Assembly (NCBI GenBank): GCA_934394815.1
Contig: CAKRRD010000011.1
Span: forward strand, 1-61,157
Direction: 5' to 3'
Origin: an uncultured Acetatifactor sp.
GTDB lineage: Bacteria > Bacillota > Clostridia > Lachnospirales > Lachnospiraceae
DNA: 61,157 nt
Below are positions 21,768 through 29,897 of the stretch, piece after piece. A program made the translations under genes and the position numbers. Under the pieces are notes generated by a model that had not been told where the DNA came from, searched no databases, and saw nothing but the letters and a program-made list of their open reading frames with translations. The stretch's first letter is position 1. Each line of letters starts with the position of its first letter.

Positions 21768-23618
21768 TCAATCAATGGTATTGGGGAAGCTTTCCGCCAC
21801 GCACAGTTTCCCATACCCCACCCGGTCATTGGGGTATGTTGTCTCACCTCTTAAGGGTTTTGCGCCTTTCCTGAGACAGGCTTTGACTTTTTCCCCGTAG
21901 AGGAAGGGATCATTTCTGCGGACGATACCCCATTCCATCAGAAGAGCTGCCGCGCCACTGACAATGGGGGCCGCGAAGGAGGTGCCGGTCACGGGAGTAA
22001 AGCTGCCATACATATCCGGAGCCTGGATATTGACACCGGGAGCCACGAGATCCGGTTTGGTCAGGCCTGCGGCTGCCACACCAATGGTACGGGTACTGTC
22101 CGCATAACCTCTTCCGGAAAAATCGGCATAGGTATCGTAGACCGGGTCATAGGCTCCCACGGTGATGACTTTGGCAGAAGTAGACGGAATGGTCAGTGTC
22201 ACCTGAGGCGTGGCACGGTAGAATCCGGTACTCTCCCCGATTCCGCTTCCTGCCGGGAGATACAGATAATATTGCCCCGTTACGGTCACTGCCGGTTCCA
22301 GCCGGATTGTCCAGATTCCCGCATTGATATAGGTTCCGGCCGCCGGGATCATATCCAGATAGATCTCCTGTGCCACTGCATAAGGCAGTGGTTCACCCAG
22401 ATAGGCCAGGATCCTGGTCTGTTCCAGCTCCAGCGTGTATTTTCCTCCCTGGATGCTTGTAGATAATTCGGCTTCCTCACCCCCCGGAGACTGCAGCCGG
22501 ATCCGGTACACATCACTGTAATTCTTCCACAGCTGAATATTCAGGCTTCTTTCGTAGTTCCCCACCGCCAGTTCCACACGGGTGTCCCTCGATATATTTC
22601 CAGCCAGATGTCCTCTGGCGGCTCCCTCGTTGCCGCTGCCCACACAGATTACCGTCCTGCCGATTTCGGAAGCATTGTCCAGAAAACGCTCCAGCAGCGA
22701 ACTTCCGTCATGGGAACCATAGCTGTTGCCGAAGCTTAAATTGATCACAAGAGGCATGTTTATCTGCTGTGCCTTTCGCAGCGCATAAGTCACCCCTCTC
22801 ATAATCTCCGTGGTCCGGGGAAAACCTTCCTCCCTGGGAAGTCCCAGTTTCACTATGATCAGTTCCGCCTCCGGTGCCGCCCCGGTATAGAGTCCGTCTG
22901 CGCTTCTCCCGGCGGCGATGCCGGCCACCGCCGTTCCGTGACCGGTCAGATCTCTGCTGGGGATCAGGCGGTAACGGTCCAGTACACTGCTGTTCAGTGC
23001 CCGGTTGATTTCCTCCTCCGTATATTCTGTCCCGATGTGAAACCCATCCGGTGTCTTCCCATACCCCGTAGCGTCCGTTTCTCCCGGCGCTATCTGATTC
23101 TGCGGCAATGTCGGATTCCACAGCGTCTCCTGTTCCCGTGACACAGCCTGTTTTCCCGGTATCGTCTGGTCCCACAGATACCTTATCCTCGTACTGCCGT
23201 CTGCCCTGCGGAATACTTCCAGATCCCAGGTGATCCCGGAATCCAATACAGCCAAAAGAACGCCTCTTCCGTTCAGAAAAGACGTTCTTCTTGTCACCGG
23301 TGGAAAGCAGGATGCACCGTCCGGATCTGTCTGCTGATAGTAAAACCGCTTGGGCTTTTCCACATACTCAATCTCCGGGGTCTCCGATACCATATCGACC
23401 AAAGTCTCCGGCACCGTAAGAATCGCATACCCGTCGATCAGTTCTTCCACCACAATATTCTGTTCCCGCAGTCCGTCCAGACTGCCGTGATATTTTACGA
23501 TCAGTTCCCAGCTGCGGGTTTCCGCGCTGTAACCGATATTCAGGCTTTCCGTCCGTTTCCGTTCTTCCTCCGGGGTCTCCAATGCAAGATTCAGGATATT
23601 CTCCAGCTTCTGATCCAT
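21768..23618 (-). CDS. CspB-like subtilisin-family (S8) serine protease
   Basis: A 616-residue subtilase without signal peptide. A short prodomain (1-95) is followed by the catalytic core with a complete triad: D126 in AVLDSGI, H227 in TGHGTAVAG and S547 in GTSFAAPIVSG. A beta-rich insertion (about 345-465) between the His and Ser blocks matches the jelly-roll insertion of the clostridial Csp germination proteases. Those proteins cut the cortex hydrolase precursor pro-SleC in spores, but the Lachnospiraceae have many Csp-like paralogues whose roles are unknown. It is convergent with kinase 2, with only 6 bp between stop codons and no clear terminator, so the two transcripts may overlap. A role with the surface protein is possible but only inferred from position. 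Confidence 0.88.
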   Translation of the reverse strand: MDQKLENILNLALETPEEERKRTESLNIGYSAETRSWELIVKYHGSLDGLREQNIVVEELIDGYAILTVPETLVDMVSETPEIEYVEKPKRFYYQQTDPDGASCFPPVTRRTSFLNGRGVLLAVLDSGITWDLEVFRRADGSTRIRYLWDQTIPGKQAVSREQETLWNPTLPQNQIAPGETDATGYGKTPDGFHIGTEYTEEEINRALNSSVLDRYRLIPSRDLTGHGTAVAGIAAGRSADGLYTGAAPEAELIIVKLGLPREEGFPRTTEIMRGVTYALRKAQQINMPLVINLSFGNSYGSHDGSSLLERFLDNASEIGRTVICVGSGNEGAARGHLAGNISRDTRVELAVGNYERSLNIQLWKNYSDVYRIRLQSPGGEEAELSTSIQGGKYTLELEQTRILAYLGEPLPYAVAQEIYLDMIPAAGTYINAGIWTIRLEPAVTVTGQYYLYLPAGSGIGESTGFYRATPQVTLTIPSTSAKVITVGAYDPVYDTYADFSGRGYADSTRTIGVAAAGLTKPDLVAPGVNIQAPDMYGSFTPVTGTSFAAPIVSGAAALLMEWGIVRRNDPFLYGEKVKACLRKGAKPLRGETTYPNDRVGYGKLCVAESFPNTID

Positions 23619-23710
23619 CAGAATTTCCGTCCTCGTTCCTATATTTCCTACATCGTATGCAGGCTATACAAAACTATTCACGAAAGCTGGGGAAATCATC
23701 TTCCACTCTC

Positions 23711-24112
23711 CTACGCCTCCTTCGGGATCTGTCCATCCACATGAAGGATATGGTTGATCAGCCAGTCCGTCAGGTAATTCAGAATATCCATGATCTGCTC
23801 ATCCTGATTTCCTTCATCCTTCTCATGCTGATCAATAAATTCATCCAGTTTGTTGATAAATTCCTGATGCTGGATCTTCTGGGTAAAAATCTTTTTGTAC
23901 TGAATGGATTCCATATACGCTTCTTCATCCGCAAAATGCTTTGCAGTGTAGTCACGCAGTTTTTCCAGAATTGCGTCGATCTTGTCATATTTGTCCGGAG
24001 TAAACTCCTCCTGCAGCAGTTCATAAGCTTCGTTAGCATAATCAAACAGCTGCTTATGTTCCGTATCGATCATATCAATTCCGATATAGTATTCCGGTTT
24101 CATTTCAAACAT
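23711..24112 (-). CDS. Bacteriohemerythrin
   Basis: A 133-residue four-helix protein with a non-heme di-iron site that binds oxygen, used by anaerobes and microaerophiles for oxygen sensing or protection. The iron ligands are in place: His in GIDMIDTEHKQLF, His and Glu in HFADEEAYME, His in KIQHQEFINKLDEF and the final His...Asp in WLINHILHVD. The frame continues upstream to 24199, but MFEMKPEYYIGID is the usual N-terminus and AGAAGGTTGG lies before the ATG at 24112. It is a single-domain protein with no fused sensory or signalling domain. Confidence 0.93.
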   Translation of the reverse strand: MFEMKPEYYIGIDMIDTEHKQLFDYANEAYELLQEEFTPDKYDKIDAILEKLRDYTAKHFADEEAYMESIQYKKIFTQKIQHQEFINKLDEFIDQHEKDEGNQDEQIMDILNYLTDWLINHILHVDGQIPKEA

Positions 24113-24253
24113 AGTTCCAACCTTCTTTCGTATCTTTTTCTGTCTTTTTTGTATCATTTCCTGCATTCTAACTATGCACTTTCCACGAGGAACTTGCAAT
24201 AGTTTCCCTGCTTTTTATACTTTTTTAAGGATTTCCGTCAGGGAACTATTGCG

Positions 24254-25546
24254 CTATTCGCTCCAGAACTCTTTCAGTGCCCGCACTGCATACTCCGTAT
24301 CCTTCATGCCCGCAGTCTCTACCGCAGAGTGCATGGCCAGCTGGGGCAGACCGATATCCACGCTGGATACCGATACATGCGCTGTGGAAATATTGCCCAG
24401 TGTGGAGCCTCCTGCAATATCGGAGCGGTTGGCATAGGTCTGGTACGGAACCTTCGCCCGCTCACAGTAATCCTTCATTCTGGCTGCGGAAATACCATCC
24501 GTAGTGTATTTCTGGCTGCCGTGATATTTGATGACGATTCCCCCGTTTAAGTACGGCCGGTTAGTGGGATCCGCCTTCTCCGGATGGTTGGGATGTACCG
24601 CATGGGCATTGTCCGCAGAGATCAGGAAGCTGCCTGCCACCCAGCGCAGATACGTGCTGTGGCTCTCCTGTAATCCTTCCGTGATCCGTTGTAATACATC
24701 CTCCAGAAAAGTGGAATCCGCTCCCTGTCTGGTGCCGCTTCCCACTTCCTCGTTATCAAATACTGCGCAGAGATTGATATACTCTCCCGGCCTGCTCTCT
24801 GTAAAAGCTTTCGTCAGGGCAAAGGCACTTTGAAGGTCATCCAGTCTGGGAGACAGCACGAATTCTCCGTTTGCTCCCAGGAATGTTCCTTCCTGTCTGG
24901 TATACAAAAACAGGTCTTCTCCAAAAATCGTCTCCGCATCCACCCCGGCGGCCTCTGCCGCAAGAGCCAGCAGCGTGGGCTTTTCATCATCAAACGCCGC
25001 ATCCGCAAACAGAGGAAGCATATCCACCTGTGGATTGTACTCCATGCCTTTGTTCATCTCCCGGTTCATGTGGATGGCCACATTGGGGATCACACAGAGA
25101 TTTCTGTCGATATTCACCAGTCTGCTCTCTATACCGCTCTCCTTCCGCACAGCCAGTCGGCCTGCAACAGAGAGCGGTCTGTCCAGCCAGGTGGACAGGA
25201 TCATGCCTCCGTATTTTTCGGTGTTCAGCCGCAGATAATGCTCTTCCACCGTCAGTTCCGGCTTCTCCTTGATTTTAAAACAGGGAGAATCGCTGTGGGC
25301 TGCCGCCATATGAAATCCCCTGATGTCGTTCTCCTCTGCCGGAATTGCAAACGCGATAACGGAAGAATCATTCCGTTTCGTGTAATACCGTCCGCCTCTT
25401 TTTAACGTCCATCCCTCATTTTCCTTCAGTTCCCGGAATCCCGCTTTTTCAAGCAGTTCTCCGATATTGGCAGCCGCATGGAAACAGGTGGGGCTTTTGG
25501 TTATAAAATCCAGCATTTCTTTTGCTGTCTTTTGAAAATCATTCAT
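24254..25546 (-). CDS. apeB: M18 family aminopeptidase
   Basis: A 430-residue zinc aminopeptidase of family M18 (yeast aminopeptidase I / aspartyl aminopeptidase group), acting in the cytoplasm on N-terminal residues of peptides. Metal-site motifs are visible: AAAHSDSPCFK (first His and Asp), LSPRLDDLQSA, the catalytic FDNEEVGSGTRQGADS, LISADNAHAVHPNHPEK and IKYHGSQKYTTD. The start MNDFQKTAKEMLDFI is chosen by family resemblance. An upstream ATG at 25591 with GGAAA three to four bases before it remains possible. The gene ends close to the GDP-fucose synthase stop region and shares its strand, so they may be cotranscribed, although the functions are unrelated. Confidence 0.92.
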   Translation of the reverse strand: MNDFQKTAKEMLDFITKSPTCFHAAANIGELLEKAGFRELKENEGWTLKRGGRYYTKRNDSSVIAFAIPAEENDIRGFHMAAAHSDSPCFKIKEKPELTVEEHYLRLNTEKYGGMILSTWLDRPLSVAGRLAVRKESGIESRLVNIDRNLCVIPNVAIHMNREMNKGMEYNPQVDMLPLFADAAFDDEKPTLLALAAEAAGVDAETIFGEDLFLYTRQEGTFLGANGEFVLSPRLDDLQSAFALTKAFTESRPGEYINLCAVFDNEEVGSGTRQGADSTFLEDVLQRITEGLQESHSTYLRWVAGSFLISADNAHAVHPNHPEKADPTNRPYLNGGIVIKYHGSQKYTTDGISAARMKDYCERAKVPYQTYANRSDIAGGSTLGNISTAHVSVSSVDIGLPQLAMHSAVETAGMKDTEYAVRALKEFWSE

Positions 25547-25597
25547 CGCATTTATCCAATCCTTCCACGGCCTGCCACCGGCAGGCACCATACTTTC

Positions 25598-26539
25598 CTA
25601 GCGCTCCGCGCGCATGGGATTGTTGAGGAAATCCTCATAAGTCAGACGGATGCCATCCTCCAGTTCTGTCGTATAATGGTATCCCAGACTTTCCAGCTTG
25701 CTGACATCCAAAAGCTTTCTGGGCGTTCCGTCCGGCTTGCTGGGATCCCATTTGATTTCTCCGGTATAACCTACTACCTTCGCCACCAGTTCCGTCAGTT
25801 CCCGGATGGTCAGTTCCTTACCGGTTCCCAGGTTCACCGTCTCATTCCCGCTGTAGGTATTCATCAGATAGACGCAGGCATCTGCCAGATCATCCACATA
25901 CATGAATTCCCGCAGAGGCGTTCCGGTTCCCCAGCAGACAACTTCCTTCGCACCGGATACCTTCGCCTCATGAAAACGTCGGATCAGCGCCGGCAGGACA
26001 TGGCTGTGTACCGGATGATAGTTGTCATTGGGACCGTACAGGTTCGTGGGCATGACGCTGATATAATCGGTTCCGTACTGTCTGTTCAGGAACTCGCAGT
26101 ATTTCAGGCCGGAGATCTTCGCCAGTGCATATGCCTCGTTGGTCTTCTCCAGTTCAGAGGTCAAAAGGCAGCTTTCCTTCATGGGCTGGGGTGCCATCCG
26201 GGGATAAATACAACTGCTGCCTAAAAACATCAGCTTCCTGCAGCCGTTCTGCCATGCAGCATGAATCACATTCATCTCCAGGATCATATTCTCATACATG
26301 AAATCCGCCAGCGCCTCACTGTTGGCCATGATGCCCCCCACCTTTGCCGCCGCCAGGAACACGTAATCCGGCTTCTCCTCTGCGAAAAATGCCTCCACCG
26401 CGTCCTGCCTGCACAGATCCAGTTCCTTATGACTGCGGGTAATGATATTCGTATAACCGTTTTTCTGAAGTGCTCTACAAATGGCACTTCCTACCAGTCC
26501 CTTGTGACCGGCTACATATATTTTTGCATCTTTTTCCAT
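25598..26539 (-). CDS. fcl: GDP-L-fucose synthase
   Basis: This short-chain dehydrogenase-like epimerase/reductase converts GDP-4-keto-6-deoxymannose to GDP-L-fucose for glycan synthesis. It has 313 residues, the normal size. The NADPH-binding motif is [12 protein letters not shown] near the start, the catalytic Tyr-Lys pair is in [15 protein letters not shown], and the family sequences [18 protein letters not shown] and [19 protein letters not shown] are present. The frame runs 53 codons further upstream without family character, so the ATG at 26539 is used, with AGAGGAAG about 12 bases before it. The partner GDP-mannose 4,6-dehydratase is not in the window. Confidence 0.95.
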   Translation of the reverse strand: MEKDAKIYVAGHKGLVGSAICRALQKNGYTNIITRSHKELDLCRQDAVEAFFAEEKPDYVFLAAAKVGGIMANSEALADFMYENMILEMNVIHAAWQNGCRKLMFLGSSCIYPRMAPQPMKESCLLTSELEKTNEAYALAKISGLKYCEFLNRQYGTDYISVMPTNLYGPNDNYHPVHSHVLPALIRRFHEAKVSGAKEVVCWGTGTPLREFMYVDDLADACVYLMNTYSGNETVNLGTGKELTIRELTELVAKVVGYTGEIKWDPSKPDGTPRKLLDVSKLESLGYHYTTELEDGIRLTYEDFLNNPMRAER

Positions 26540-26575
26540 GATATTTCGGTACTTCCTCTCTGTTTCTTCTCCCGC

Positions 26576-26613
26576 TTTGCGGTTCTGCTTTGCGGTTCTG
26601 CTTCGCGGATTCT
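26576..26613. repeat. Short tandem repeat of 13 bp
   Basis: Between the fcl start and the DJ-1-like gene the minus strand reads three times through CCGC(G/A)AAGC(A/G), in two full 13-base units of the type CCGCAAAGCAGAA plus a partial one. The core GCGAAGC/GCAAAGC resembles the mini-hairpin cores at 6.7-6.9 kb. Confidence 0.6.
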
Positions 26614-26636
26614 TTCCGTGCCGGTGCTTCCGCTCC

Positions 26637-27188
26637 TTACGGTTGATATACAATGGCATGGGCGCAGGCATCCGCTTTGTCCTGTCCGCAGAACACACCT
26701 GCGATTGCCAGACCGAAAGGAATGGAGGTACCCATTCCGCGGGAAGTGATTACATTGCCGTCCACCTCCACAGGCCCTGCGGTCACCGCCGCACCTTCCA
26801 GATGTTCTTCAAAACAGGGATAGGAGCAGGCTCTTTTCCCCTTCAGCAGACCTCTGTGTCCGAAGATACTGGGAGCCGCACAGATTGCCGCAATGTATTT
26901 TCCTGCTGCATGGAAGGCATCGACCTGCTGCATCAGTACCTCGCAGGCTTCCAGATTCTTCGTTCCTTCTCCGCCGCCGGGCAGTACCAGACAGTCATAT
27001 TCCTCGAACTTCACCTGAGACAGTGTCAGATCTGCCGTTACCGGGATCTTGTGGGAGCCAAGTACCTGTCTGTCCTCTGTAATGGATACCATGTCGATGG
27101 TCAGACCGCATCTGCGGCAGATGTCCACTACCGTAAGGCCTTCTATTTCTTCAAACCCCTTTGCCAGAAAAATTGCTATCTTACTCAC
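26637..27188 (-). CDS. DJ-1/PfpI family protein
   Basis: A 183-residue member of the DJ-1/ThiJ/PfpI superfamily, whose members act as glyoxalase-like or deglycase enzymes or redox sensors. The nucleophile elbow is [11 protein letters not shown], with Cys near residue 104. The acidic residue that tunes it is in LAKGFEEIE near the start, and LVLPGGGEG is the conserved loop. The exact reaction cannot be told from sequence. A minus-strand promoter lies 73 bp upstream. The gene is followed by fcl after a repeat-containing gap of 97 bp. Confidence 0.92.
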   Translation of the reverse strand: MSKIAIFLAKGFEEIEGLTVVDICRRCGLTIDMVSITEDRQVLGSHKIPVTADLTLSQVKFEEYDCLVLPGGGEGTKNLEACEVLMQQVDAFHAAGKYIAAICAAPSIFGHRGLLKGKRACSYPCFEEHLEGAAVTAGPVEVDGNVITSRGMGTSIPFGLAIAGVFCGQDKADACAHAIVYQP

Positions 27189-27260
27189 GATTTTTACCTC
27201 GCTTTCCTTTTCTCTATCTCATTTGCGAATCCCACGCTCCGGTTTCGCATAATTATAATT

Positions 27261-27289
27261 AGTATACACAATTTATTCCCGTAATTCAA
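27261..27289 (-). promoter_or_regulatory. Promoter of the DJ-1 family gene
   Basis: TTGAAT (27289-27284), 17 bp, TATACT (27266-27261) on the minus strand. A second AT-rich TATAAT lies just downstream at about 27256. The rest of the 254-bp divergent gap holds only the promoter of the CYTH gene on the other strand. Confidence 0.65.
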
Positions 27290-27361
27290 TTCCCACCACC
27301 AGAGATTTATGCAAAACCGGGATCCATCGTGTCGTTCCCTGCCCAAACTGTTACAAATTCA

Positions 27362-27391
27362 TTGTATTTTGGGGAAATATCATGTTATACT
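27362..27391 (+). promoter_or_regulatory. Promoter of the CYTH gene
   Basis: TTGTAT (27362-27367), 18 bp, TATACT (27386-27391), placed 50 bp before the CYTH start codon. Confidence 0.6.
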
Positions 27392-27441
27392 AAAGAAGAC
27401 GGTATTTCAAGTCTTAACTACAGAAATGAGGCATTCGTATT

Positions 27442-27948
27442 ATGGAAATCGAACGAAAATTTACCCTGAAATCCCTACCCGACAATCTGGAAAGTTATCC
27501 CTCACATCACATTGAACAGGTATATCTGAATTATAATCCCGTGATCAGAGCCAGAAAACAGGATGATGAATATTATCTCACTTACAAGGGCCGTGGCATG
27601 ATGGCCAGGGACGAGAGCAATCTCCCCCTGAATGAGGAATCCTATTACCATTTGCGGGAAAAAGCTGACGGCACCGTGATCTCCAAGAGACGTTACCTGA
27701 TACCGTTAGAGCATCCCGGCTTCAAAGAAGGCTTCCCCACACCGCCCGCAGACTATTCCCTGACCATCGAACTGGATGTCTTCGACGCACCATTCGCACC
27801 TCTGATCATGGCAGAGGTGGAATTCGGCAGCAAAGAGGCGGCAGAGGCCTTTGTCCCACCAGCATGGTTTGACAAGGATGTGACCTATTGCAAGGAATAC
27901 CACAATTCCTATCTGGCGCTGGAACTGCATCACGCACCGGAAGCTTAA
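27442..27948 (+). CDS. CYTH domain protein
   Basis: A 168-residue protein made of one CYTH domain, the triphosphate tunnel metalloenzyme fold shared by class IV adenylate cyclases, thiamine triphosphatases and inorganic triphosphatases. The signature EIERKF (E2, E4, K6) stands at the N-terminus, and basic residues in VIRARKQ and RRYLIPL plus acidic ELDVFD and AEVEFGS line the tunnel. Small bacterial proteins of this form usually hydrolyse tripolyphosphate, but the substrate here is not determined. GAGG lies about 11 bases before the ATG. It has its own promoter and ends at a strong shared terminator. Confidence 0.9.
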   Translation: MEIERKFTLKSLPDNLESYPSHHIEQVYLNYNPVIRARKQDDEYYLTYKGRGMMARDESNLPLNEESYYHLREKADGTVISKRRYLIPLEHPGFKEGFPTPPADYSLTIELDVFDAPFAPLIMAEVEFGSKEAAEAFVPPAWFDKDVTYCKEYHNSYLALELHHAPEA

Positions 27949-27980
27949 CACAATACAGAAAATACCATACAAAAACGCAA

Positions 27981-28005
27981 TACGGAAGGCTGAACGCCTT
28001 CCGTA
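27981..28005. terminator. Bidirectional terminator between CYTH and amylomaltase genes
   Basis: TACGGAAGGC and GCCTTCCGTA form a perfect 10-bp stem around the loop TGAAC. The plus strand continues ATTTTAATT. The minus strand has a weaker T run further out. It serves the two convergent genes. Confidence 0.88.
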
Positions 28006-28014
28006 TTTTAATTC

Positions 28015-29511
28015 TTATAATCTTGCATATAATTTTGCCATTTTGTAAATCTTCTTCGCCAGCTTCGGATCCAGTGCATCCTTATCCATGCGCCATTTCC
28101 AGTTGCATCCCAGTGTGGAGGGAATGTTGATTCTGGCACTGCTGTCCAGTTCCAGGTAATCCTGCATGGGAATGATAGCGGTATCCGCACAACTGGACAA
28201 TGCAGCCCGGATGATCTCAAAGCAGAGTTTTTTGTCATTCTTACGGCCCAGATATTTCTTCGCGAATTTTTTATCCTTCGCCGGCATGTTCTGTAAAAAT
28301 CCTACCGTGGTATCATTGTCATGGGTTCCGGTGTAGACCACACAGTTCCTGTCATAATTGTGGGGCAGATATTCACTGTCATTTTCCGCATCAAATGCAA
28401 ACTGTAAGATCTTCATTCCGGGATAGCCGGTTTTCTTCACCAGGCGGAGCACGCTGGGGGTCAGAAATCCCAGATCTTCTGCGATGACTTTCTTCTTGCC
28501 CAGTTTCTTCTTCATGACGTCAAACAGTTCGTAGCCCGGTCCCTTCTCCCAGTGACCGTTCTGTGCCGTAGAATCGCCGTAAGGCACGAACCAGTATTCA
28601 TCAAAGCCTCGGAAATGATCGATGCGGAGTACATCATACAGCTGGTAGCAATAGGCAATACGCTGCATCCACCATGCGTAACCGGTCTTCTTATGATATT
28701 TCCAGTCGTAGAGCGGATTGCCCCATAACTGTCCGGTCTCGGAGAAGCAGTCCGGAGGGCATCCGGCCACGCCGATGGGACGGCCTTCCTTATCCAGCTG
28801 GAACAGCTTTGGATTCGCCCAGGTATCGGCACTGTCAAAGGCCACATAGATGGGGATATCTCCTACGATCTCAATGCCTTTCTTATTGGCATAAGCCTTC
28901 AGTTCTTTCCACTGTTTTGCAAACAGGTACTGCTGGAAACAATAAAATGCGATCTCTTCTGCCAGCTTCTTACGGTATTTCCGGAGTGCCGCTGCCTTTC
29001 TGAGACGGATATCCTCGTCCCATTCCATAAAACAGACACCGCCGAAAGCATTTTTCACCGCCATATACAGGGCATAGTCATCCAGCCAGCTGGCATTCTC
29101 CGTCACGAATTTCTGATATTCCTCCGTCTCGGTCAGCCCCTGCTGTCTGGCATTGTCAAAGGCAGTTTTCAGGATCCGGAACCGAGACAGATAGATTTTC
29201 TCGTAGTCCACATAATGTTCGTTGTCTCCGAAATCATAGCTGTCGCAGATCTCTTTTGTCAGGTAACCATCTTCGATCAGAAGCTCCAGATCAATATAGT
29301 ACGGGTTCCCGGCGAAGGTGGAAAAGGACTGATAGGGGGAATCTCCATAACCGGTAGGGCCTAAGGGCAGAATCTGCCAGAGGCGGCTGCCGGATTTTTC
29401 CAGGAAATCCACAAAACGATAGCTTTCTTTACCGAAGGTTCCGATACCATAGGCTGAGGGAATACTGGATATCGGCAGCAGGATTCCCTGTTTTCTCATA
29501 TTTTTCTTCAT
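28015..29511 (-). CDS. malQ: 4-alpha-glucanotransferase (amylomaltase, GH77)
   Basis: A 498-residue cytoplasmic enzyme that moves glucan chains between malto-oligosaccharides during maltodextrin and glycogen metabolism. GH77 landmarks are clear: the N-terminal ILLPISSIPSAYGIGTFG, GSRLWQILPLGPTGYGDSPYQ, the nucleophile region YDVLRIDHFRGFDEYW, the acid/base glutamate in KKVIAEDLGFLTP and VVYTGTHDNDT. Length is normal for the bacterial amylomaltase type. It is a single-gene unit between the tRNA-Val terminator and the shared stem at 27981. No other starch genes are nearby. Confidence 0.97.
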   Translation of the reverse strand: MKKNMRKQGILLPISSIPSAYGIGTFGKESYRFVDFLEKSGSRLWQILPLGPTGYGDSPYQSFSTFAGNPYYIDLELLIEDGYLTKEICDSYDFGDNEHYVDYEKIYLSRFRILKTAFDNARQQGLTETEEYQKFVTENASWLDDYALYMAVKNAFGGVCFMEWDEDIRLRKAAALRKYRKKLAEEIAFYCFQQYLFAKQWKELKAYANKKGIEIVGDIPIYVAFDSADTWANPKLFQLDKEGRPIGVAGCPPDCFSETGQLWGNPLYDWKYHKKTGYAWWMQRIAYCYQLYDVLRIDHFRGFDEYWFVPYGDSTAQNGHWEKGPGYELFDVMKKKLGKKKVIAEDLGFLTPSVLRLVKKTGYPGMKILQFAFDAENDSEYLPHNYDRNCVVYTGTHDNDTTVGFLQNMPAKDKKFAKKYLGRKNDKKLCFEIIRAALSSCADTAIIPMQDYLELDSSARINIPSTLGCNWKWRMDKDALDPKLAKKIYKMAKLYARL

Positions 29512-29547
29512 TGCTTTTGTATTCCTTTATATTCTCGGATGAAAAAA

Positions 29548-29586
29548 ATAACTATTCAGTCCTTGTCATGAGTTCTGAATAGTTAT
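29548..29586 (-). terminator. Terminator of the tRNA-Leu/tRNA-Val unit
   Basis: ATAACTATTCAG and CTGAATAGTTAT form a perfect 12-bp stem with a 15-base loop, and seven T follow on the minus strand. It lies just after tRNA-Val. Its stem sequence recurs elsewhere in the window. Confidence 0.85.
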
Positions 29587-29592
29587 CTGTAG

Positions 29593-29666
29593 TGGAAGCA
29601 AGGGGGCTCGAACCCCTGACCTTTCGCGTGTGAGGCGAACGCTCATCCCGGCTGAGCTATGCTTCC
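29593..29666 (-). tRNA. tRNA-Val (CAC)
   Basis: A 74-nt cloverleaf with acceptor GGAAGCA/TGCTTCC, D arm TAGCTCAGCCGGGATGAGC, anticodon stem TTCGC/GCGAA around CTCACAC (anticodon CAC, codon GUG) and T loop TTCGAGC. The 3' CCA is not encoded. Confidence 0.95.
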
Positions 29667-29677
29667 ATAATGCACAA

Positions 29678-29759
29678 TGCGGATAACAGGACTTGAACCT
29701 GCACGTCTGTTGACAATAGAACCTAAATCTATCGCGTCTGCCAATTCCGCCATATCCGC
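29678..29759 (-). tRNA. tRNA-Leu (TAG)
   Basis: An 82-nt tRNA with a long variable arm, acceptor GCGGATA/TATCCGC (one imperfect pair), anticodon stem ATAGA/TCTAT around TTTAGGT (anticodon TAG, codon CUA) and T loop TTCAAGT. It precedes tRNA-Val by 11 bp in the same transcript. Confidence 0.95.
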
Positions 29760-29833
29760 TTACTGGCTTATCCAGCCGACCAGCTTAAAAACCTTGACAA
29801 ACGGGAATGCTCTCTGCCAAAGGACCTTGAATA

Positions 29834-29863
29834 ATTATACTCTTCCTACCTTTGGCTTGTCAA
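29834..29863 (-). promoter_or_regulatory. Promoter of the tRNA-Leu/tRNA-Val unit
   Basis: Perfect TTGACA (29863-29858), 18 bp, perfect TATAAT (29839-29834) on the minus strand, about 75 bp before tRNA-Leu. Confidence 0.88.
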
Positions 29864-29897
29864 GCACCCTCACCGCTTCCGTTTCTTTTTTTCTGTT

